Translations under genes and position numbers: made by a program
NCBI GenBank assembly: GCA_037783415.1
Contig: JAZGTN010000061.1
Span: 62,001-126,000 of the forward strand
Origin: Leptasterias polaris
Lineage: Eukaryota; Echinodermata; Asteroidea; Forcipulatida; Asteriidae
Direction: 5' to 3'
Length of the DNA stretch: 64,000 bases
In this document: one piece after another, positions 54,601-63,600 of the stretch
Layout of the letters: each line of letters begins with the position of its first letter
How positions within the stretch are numbered: the stretch's first letter is position 1
The notes under the pieces: generated by a model
Told to the model about the DNA's origin: nothing
Databases searched by the model: none
The model's input: only the letters and a program-made list of their open reading frames with translations

Positions 54601-57600
54601 ATGTTGAAATTATCAGTTAAAGGAGAGTTTTTTACATCAATAAGTAAAGCAGACCACTTAATTGGAAAAGAGAAAATGCAGCTGTTCTTGGTTGAATTTT
54701 ACTTGAAGGATAAATGATTAAAACAAAGCTTGTCAGTATGCCTGCTGTTGATGGTAATTAAACTTAAGATAGGAACAGTGTCTCTTTGATCATTAATAAG
54801 CAATTTGGAAATCAAACATAAGCTTTGATACTCTCGTCGTTTACTAAGAAGGAATAAATTTAAGCGAGCAAGTCTAGACTCATAAGGTTCATTTTGGCGT
54901 CTCTGTTTTAGGATCATTCTGGTGGCTGTCCGTTGGATTTTTTCTACAGCCTCAATATTTTTATGTAAAAATTGATTCCAAATTGGAGAGCAATAATCTA
55001 ACACAGGCAAAGCCAGAGACTTATACAATTGCAAGAGAGCTTCAAGTGATGAATGACCAGCTACACTGCGGATAAAACCAAGTAATCTATTGCACTTGGA
55101 GACAGTGTTTTGAACATGATTATCCCAAGACATTATAGGACAATGTGACTCCAAGCAATTTTAGATAGTCAACTGTTTCAAGAGACTGGTCCTGCACATA
55201 GTAAGTAGGTTTAGATCGAGATCTACTACGATTCAAGGATAAAACCTTACATTTGGAAATATTCAAGGTCAGATAATTCTTTTGAGACCAACTTACAAGC
55301 TGGTCAAGATCTTTTTGTAAAATTGTTTCATGTTCTTGCGAATTCACAGATTGGTATATGAAGGTGTCATCTGCAAACTGACCAATGGAGGAGTTTACAT
55401 GGAGATGTAGGTCATTAACGTAGATGCTGAAAAGAAGTGGGCCCAAAACTTAACCTTGAGGAATTCCAGACTCCACTGGTATCCAGTCCGCAGAATGTCC
55501 CCCAAATACAACTCTTTGAAAACGATCACATAGAAAGGATTTGGTCCATGCTAAGAGATGTCCGGAAATACCATAAGTGAGTTCAAGTTTTTTTAACAAA
55601 GTCTGATGACAGAGACTGTCAAAGGCTCTGCTGTAGTCCAAAGAAATGATATCAACTCTAGAGTTTGTTTTGTCCAAGGTTTTGAGCCATTCTGTTGTGC
55701 AGTTTAGAAGGAGGGTGTCACATGAAAGACCAGGCCGAAAACCGTGTTGCGAGTTGGTCCATAAACCATAATTATTCATGTGATCCCGGAGACTTTCACA
55801 GACGATGCTCTCAAGTAATTTGGAGATAATCGACGTCAGTGCAATTGGACGATAATTGTTTAGTTCCATTTTATTACCCTTTTTAAAGATTGGTACAATG
55901 TTGGCTTGCTTCCATCCAAGAGGTAATCGTCCAGTGCTCAAAGAAAGATTGAATAGACCAGCCAGAACTGGTGCGATTTCCTCTGGGCAGAGTTTCAACA
56001 TCGATGAACCTAATGAACATGATTGCTTGCTAGCTTTTTAAGCAAATTTGAACAACAAATATGTTTTTGTCTGTTGATTCTGCTGTAGAAACATCAACAT
56101 TTTGAAGCTGTCAAAGGCATACACAGCCTCTGACCCCTCGTTAAAATGTTGAAAACTTTGAACCGCCTCTAAACTATTTATCACCAATCATTGACTTTTC
56201 CCCCCTTTTTTTCAATGGTCTCAAATGAAAGTTCCTTAACTCTGTAAAAATAGTTTGTTTACAATTAAATCAATTTTCTACCTCAGGTTGTTACAATTAG
56301 GAAAGAAAGTGGTTACTTCCCCCATCCTTTCACCTCTGTGGAACCCGGTTTGAATCCCACCTCAGACCAGAGCCCTGCATGTGGATTGGGTTCTCAGTCC
56401 CTACCTGATCGCTTGGCTTTTCCCAATTGGTATTTTCCTTCCACATCTAAAACTTCTTCTCGTTTCCTTTTCATCCTGTTATTGACGCTAATTGTGCTGT
56501 TGAATGTGTTTTAAAATAAACCAAATAAATAAACGAATGCAGCTTGAATTACCTTGACTCCTTCTCGTAGGTTGGTGAGCATGACAATCTTAGCGCAATT
56601 CTCCTGCCATATCATCCTCCACATGTCACAAACGGAAGCCTTGTTAGGACCTAAAATTGTGATATATAAAATAAGATGAGATGTACTGACAGTGAAGGAA
56701 TAGCTGGCATTTCATACCAAATGAATAAATTCATCTAGGAAAGAGTCCTAGTAATGGCCTTCTCAAAATGAATGTTTTAATCTCAGAAAACTTTCTTCTA
56801 ACCTTTTAAGTAAAATTATGAAAGCTATTTAATTTCATGGGGTTCAATTTGTTTTACTTTTTCAAATTAAATTTTTGAAACACAAAAAGGTGAAACCAAA
56901 ATCAAACTACATTTGTGGTAATGGAACCAAAGGATGCCTAATAGGTGAGCTTAATTGCAAGGCTGAGGAAACATGTTAGGACAAAGATGCTTTCTATTTG
57001 AACCAGAGACACTGGGGTTAACCCTCTATTCTTCCACAATAAGTGTTCTGGGTTCTTTTACGTGCACTATCGATCCTAGAACACGAGACTTATGGCTAAC
57101 TGTCCAATCCGAAAGCGGATCAATTATGGTACAGTATCTTGCTCAAAGACACAAGTGCCACAACCTGGACTTGAACCCACACTCAGAAACACAAGAGCTT
57201 GGGTCCAGTGCTCTTAGCCGCTCGGCCACCACATGCCTCAAATATTTTCATATCAGCTCATTTTTATTAACTTTTTGTGGTTTAAAGCCCTAAGAAAAGT
57301 TGCATTAGTTTTTTTATTATTTGACTCACCTTGGCTGGCTATGTATTTATTCGGTTCGTTGAAACCCTGTAATCATAAAAGGGAAAGCAAAAACAGTGGT
57401 TACATTATGTCTGCATTTCTACATCTCGTCAAAACCTTTTTGTTTTGGGTGTTTTTGCTTTAATTTTATTTATTTTTTCGGGGGGGGGGGGATGATATTG
57501 GACTGAAACCAAAGCATCTCTTTAATTATTTTATAGCTGAACTCTTTCAGGGAATTTTAGTTTTTCATTTTCACGCAGCCTGTATCTGTGTTAAAGTTAT

Positions 57601-60600
57601 TCCGCCATAATCACAACTTGTTTCAGTTCTTTCTAAGAGTTTGAGCAGGATATCATTGATTCTTTACAGGCTTACAGGGAACAGATTATTATGATTAACT
57701 TACATCCATGTAACTTGCATTTACATAATCCGAGTCTGGTTGATCGGGTAGTTTCTCAAGCACAACGCGAGAAAAATCATCTGTGGTAAATAACAAGTTC
57801 AGAATCAAATTGAAAATATTTCCCAATTATCTGGACTGGCACCAACACTATAGCAAGGCAAAGTGAAAGAAAGATGGAAAAGGGGTAGACAGAGAAAGAG
57901 GTGGGAAGACAACATCAAAGAGGGATGGAACGGCCTAGAGTTTGCCAACTCACAGAGGGCAGTGGAGGACATGCGGAGAGACATGGAGGAAGATGTTTAA
58001 GCATTTTTAACTCACAAGGAATGATGTTAGCATAGCGATTCTTTTCCTTGTTTTTGTCGTCCTTTGCTCTTTCAAATGAATGACGATCCGAATCAGGCAA
58101 ATTCTAAACATTGAAAAGAAACACAAAAATGATTATATTCAGCTTGCTATTCTTAATAGTCATGAGGGGACAATTTGGGCCACATAGACTCACTTACATC
58201 TAGCAGTCAACACATATTATATTATTAGCTTATCACATAAAACTCTTTCTCAGCATAATCATTAGTGTGTTTTGGCCGAGGCAGTCAAGCGCATCGTGAA
58301 CTCATGTCATGGTGACTGTCATCAGGATGTGGGTTCGCATCCCTATCATGACATTTGTGCCCTTGAGCAAGACACTTAACTATAATTGCTTACCATCATT
58401 ACCCCCGGTAAATGGGTACCTGCCAGCAGAGATGTTTCTTGAGAGTAACTTAGCTTAATGCGCTTCTTACTTAGCAGCACAGGCTGATTAAGATGGTTTA
58501 AGGAAACAAATAAATGGAGAATTGACCGGGGTAATAATGTTCAAGCACAATGAGCATAACTGCATGACAGATTAGGCAAAAACAATAAAATAAATAAACA
58601 AACATAAATTAATGCACAAGCCCGAGTAGAAGACCGTTAAATACAGCACTTGCGGTCCGTATCAAATGAGACCAAAGGTCGAGTCCGATATGGGATGCAT
58701 ATATATCTTTATTCCACCCAAATGTGCGTGATAACGAATTTATCGTCCAGTCAGCAACTTCAGAAAAATTTTAAGGATAAAACTCAAACAGAACAAAAAA
58801 GTTCCTTCATTTTTTATTCAGGTGTAATATTTGGCCTTTGGAAAAAAGTAGGGCAAAGTAGTAAATGGGCTGGTCTACATGTACATATGATTGGACTTTT
58901 ATATAGTTTCTATGCTGTTTAATAACCATTTTGCCAGCCCTTCTGAAGGGGGGGGGGGGGACGGAAATCAGACCTAGGAAGTAGGAAGACTATCATGCCT
59001 GTTTATTTAACTTGTCATCAGGTTTCAACCAAGCCCATGCAAACACCTTCCATAAATGAATAATCTACTCTAGGCACTACAAATCTGAAAGCTGTTTACT
59101 CATAAATTGTTACGCCACACAGAGCTGCCAACATTTGCATCTTGTAATCAGGGAGATTTTGACCAATCAGGGAGATATTAAGAATTGCATTAACGTAATG
59201 GGGAACAAAGTTTCCATAATCAGGGAGATTGTCAAATTTATTCATCAGAACATGGAAAGATTGGTTTATTTTCAGTGAGCTTTCTGCAGAATCAGGGAGA
59301 AATGGCAGCAGTGCATGATAAACTGCAAATCTACTGTGCTTCCGCTGTGATGATCGGCATATATAACCTGCAAGAAGCGTCTATGTGTTGTTATTGGGGC
59401 AATAATATAAGGAGCTTTGAGGGGCCTGTTTGGCGTAAAAAGCGCACAATAAATTCACATATTGTTATTACAGAACCATCATTATCCACACTCACCTCAT
59501 AGTCAAACAGAAACCCGTTGCCTTCCTTGTACATTTCCTTCTTCTTCTTGCCGACATAATCTTTGAACTCTGACAAGGGAATCGGGAAAGGAGCCGTAAA
59601 TTGCTTCTTTTTGTTAAACGGCTTCAGTCTGGCTGGTGTAGAGGCTGGTGTAGAGGGTGGTGGAGTGGCTGGTGCAGTGGCTGGTACAGTGGCTTGTGCA
59701 GTGGCTAGTGCAGTGGCTTGTGCAATGGCTGGTGCAGTGGCCAGTGTGGTTGAAGTAACGCCATCAGTGGCAACAACACTGTATGGATTTTCTGGTTCTG
59801 ACGAAATTTTGCTTCGTCCCACTCCTGCTAACAAAACGAATTCCAGACAGGTTTGACTAAGAAGGTGTCAACAAAAATCATGTGCAGAACTTGTTTATAA
59901 TGTATGTATTGTTTGATCAATCTTTTGTAGTTTAGATGCTTCAACACATCTCAATTTTTCGTAGCTGCCAATGACAAAATATGGTCCGGACTTGACAGTT
60001 TTGTTAAACATAGTTGCACTTCGGCCGTTGGTGGCATGTCAAAATGACAAACTATGACGTCATCTGTGAGGTGTTGCTTTGTATTGCAACAAAGCAGCTT
60101 TACAAAAGCAGATTTCGGCCGTTGGTGGCGTGTCAAAATGACAAACTATGACGTCATCTGTGAGGTGTTGCTTTGTATTGCAACAATGCAGCTTTACAAA
60201 AAGCAGATTTCTGACGTTGATGGCGTGTCAAAATGACAAACTATGACGTCATCTGTGAGGTGTTGCTTTGTATTGCAACAAAGCAGCTTTTACAAAAGCA
60301 GATTTCTGCCGTTGGTGGCGTGTCAAAATGACAAACTATGACGTCATCTGTGAGGTGTATTGCAACAAAGCAGCTTTTACAAAAGCAGATTTCTGCCGTT
60401 GGTGGCGTGTCAAAATGACAAACTATGACGTCATCTGTGAGGTGTTGCTTTGTATTGCAACAATGCAGCTTTTACAAAAGCAGATTTTCCATGAATAAAA
60501 ATTACTTGTTGAGGGATAACATGAAAGAGAGAGTTTTTTACTGAGAAGCAGCAGAGAGAGGTGTTCAAAATTGTGACCTTTTACAATTTAAAAACTGGTC

Positions 60601-63600
60601 TAAAACTTGTTAAAATGATTTTCGGCAAAGATCACTTGTTGCTGTTGTTGAAAACCCCCACAGTTATTGTCATCTACCCACTTGACTTGTCCAAGGTTTA
60701 AAAATATGTGTTTAGTTTAAAATCATATTGATAGAATTTACAAAAAACTGTCGGTAGAAAGTGGCTCAAAGTAAAACTGTTTAGGGCAAGTGTATACTTT
60801 GAAAACCTGTTAGCCCAAAGTAAAATAAATTTTCAACTTGTTTTAGCTTATTAGTTTGACAAAATCAAGAAGTAGGTAGGAACTGTTTTTGTTTATGATA
60901 GACACACAGGGATGACAGTCATTGCTGACAGAAAAACTAGGATCCAAAAGTTATGATGTTAAAATGACAAGATGCTAACTTTTGCAACCCCAGTGGAGTT
61001 CTAGATTTCAAGGAGTCTCTGGGAACAGTATCCTCAGCACTAGAGAAGTAGATCAAGGAGCAGGATTTCTTTTTAATGTTTGAAGAAAACAACAGCAATG
61101 CTTTTCGCTCAGGCAGATGTATGAAAGCCTAAAGTCAGATTAAAGTCTAAAAGTTATCATCCTTACAGACAAACCTACACATTATTTTGTTTCCAAGTCA
61201 GGTTTCCTCTTGGCTTGTGAGCTACGGTGATCATAGTTCACTTATAAAGGCTTCATTGGTTTCATTATCAGAAATAATAATAAAAGGGATGTAAGTTATG
61301 ACCTACCATTTACAGAGTTGAAAGAACGATGCACTGAGCTGCTGTTACGCCTTTTCTTCCTCCTGTCAAAGGTACAGTTAACAAAAATAATGAATAGATG
61401 AATAACTGTTACGGTATTAGCTTTCATTAGTTAGTTCTTTTATTCATTTGAAATGGTAAAATAGTAACCTGCTTAGCTTTGCTCAGCAGAAATTGATACT
61501 TTTCTGCTTAAGCAGCTCTCTGATATTGGGCCCTAATTTCATAGAGCTGCTAAATACAGATATTTGCTTAGAACCAGAAAATTATGCTAAGCACACTCAG
61601 GTTACCAGTCAAAATTGCATTTCACATGTGCCTACTGTGACTGGCTCCCTACTTATTTCTGCTTAATAGAAAATTGTTAAGCAACAGTTTGGGCCCATGT
61701 TTTTGATTTGAACATTTTTATCTCTCATTGAGGATCACTAAATTGTGAAAATAATAATTACCTTATTTGGAAGATCAAAGCAGCTGTAATACAAATCAAG
61801 ACAAGCAGCATCAATGGAACCACAATCGCAGCTACCGAAGGGCTCGCTGTACCTTCAGGCACTGTCAAACAAAGATTATATTGTTTAAGTTTTTGAAACA
61901 AAACTATTATTGTTTCTAATAATCTATTGATGTTAAAATTAACATCTTCGACATCAATAGAAAACTAATTAGGTAACTAATGTGTAATTTATTGTAAAAG
62001 GGATGACACTGAAAAAAAAACAAAAAACAGTTCAGGATGCAAAGTTCAGTTTTATTCAAAATCTGGCTGCTCAGTTGTTTGTGAGCTTTCCAATTAAGAC
62101 CAAAAATGCTATGATGATATTTTCACAAACTTGGACAATAATGTATCTCATAATTTTACCTTATACAAATTAACTGATGTGGCGAAGCTGAGTGAATAAA
62201 AAAGGTAGACAATGCACGAACCAAAAACATTCAATATTTGTTTTATAACTCACACATCCTTGTCAGTTGATATTTCATTCACAATAAATACAAAACAGAC
62301 ATGGACCCTCGTCCACCCCTCATTCGGAAAATTCTCAAAACCCTTTCTAAACAATGTGGACGACTCCATGTAGACACCAACCTTGTCCGTCGTGACACAA
62401 TTGCCTTTGACCTTAGAGAATGATTATTTGGAAATGACCCTACAAGCGTCCAAATCGTCCTATATTTATCCATGTAGGACTCAAATATTTTGTACTGACG
62501 CAGCAGTATACATGGCAAAATAAAGGATGAAACGTGACATGTGTCCACCATTCAAATGACAAGGATCTGTGAGCAATAATACAATATGATGCATTGTCTG
62601 GTACCCTAGGAATGATAGCTTTTATTTTTATTTCACATAAAGGTACCAGACTATTGTTTTCCTTCCTGCATCAGTTTGAATAGCCTTGGTTGATATAAAG
62701 CAAAATTGTCACAATACGATCAAGATGAGTTGGTCAGCAGTAAATTACCTTCAACTCTGAGCGGCTCACTCCACTCAACGGCATAGTTCTAAGAAAAATG
62801 AAGAGAGATGTAACGACAACAGAACTTTAGCTTGTATCAAACTCATGTTTTATTCAACCACGTTTTAATTAGGGAATAACAGTGTGGGGAGCCGGTTTTC
62901 ATTGCGTGGTAATGACCGGGTTGGTGGCTGGCCGCTGTTAATGGACCAAGCCGAAGGAAAAGGGTAATAATCATCAGAATTTGTGATTTTTCCTTCGTTG
63001 TTAATTTTGGAAATGTTCCAATCATGTTCAAGGGCCATTCTTTTGGCTGTTCACTTTTGCGGGGCTCCTAGTCCCTTGCACTTAATTAACTATATCAGTA
63101 TAATGGAGATCAAAGACTATGTGCATATTTTGAAGAACCAGACTATGCGCTTAAGCACCATAAATAGAAACACTTTGGTTGGTGTACGGCTTTATGCTTT
63201 GCATGGTTTCATGCACGTCCCAGCTACCTTAAAATGATACATTGTCTGCGCGTTTACGCAAACGCATGGTATGCGCGTACACGCGGCACCATCTGTCCTT
63301 GTCAAAACAACCAAAAACAATACGCGCAAAGAAAACAGTTTTGATAGTTTCTGCACAACAAGCACGGTGCAAATATAACTTTTACACAACGTGCTTGTTT
63401 AGGGGCCATTTGTTTGATAGTTTACAGAGCCGGTCATTATGTTAATACACCCCCACGTGACCAGTCTTCGACCAATCAGAATGGATAAACTGTCCAAGGT
63501 ATTTATTAATTCTTCATAAAATCTGAAGCACTTCTTTTATTAGTAAGAACAACAGCAATAAGCCTATAGACCCTCAGACTACAGAGACAGTTGCTATGTC

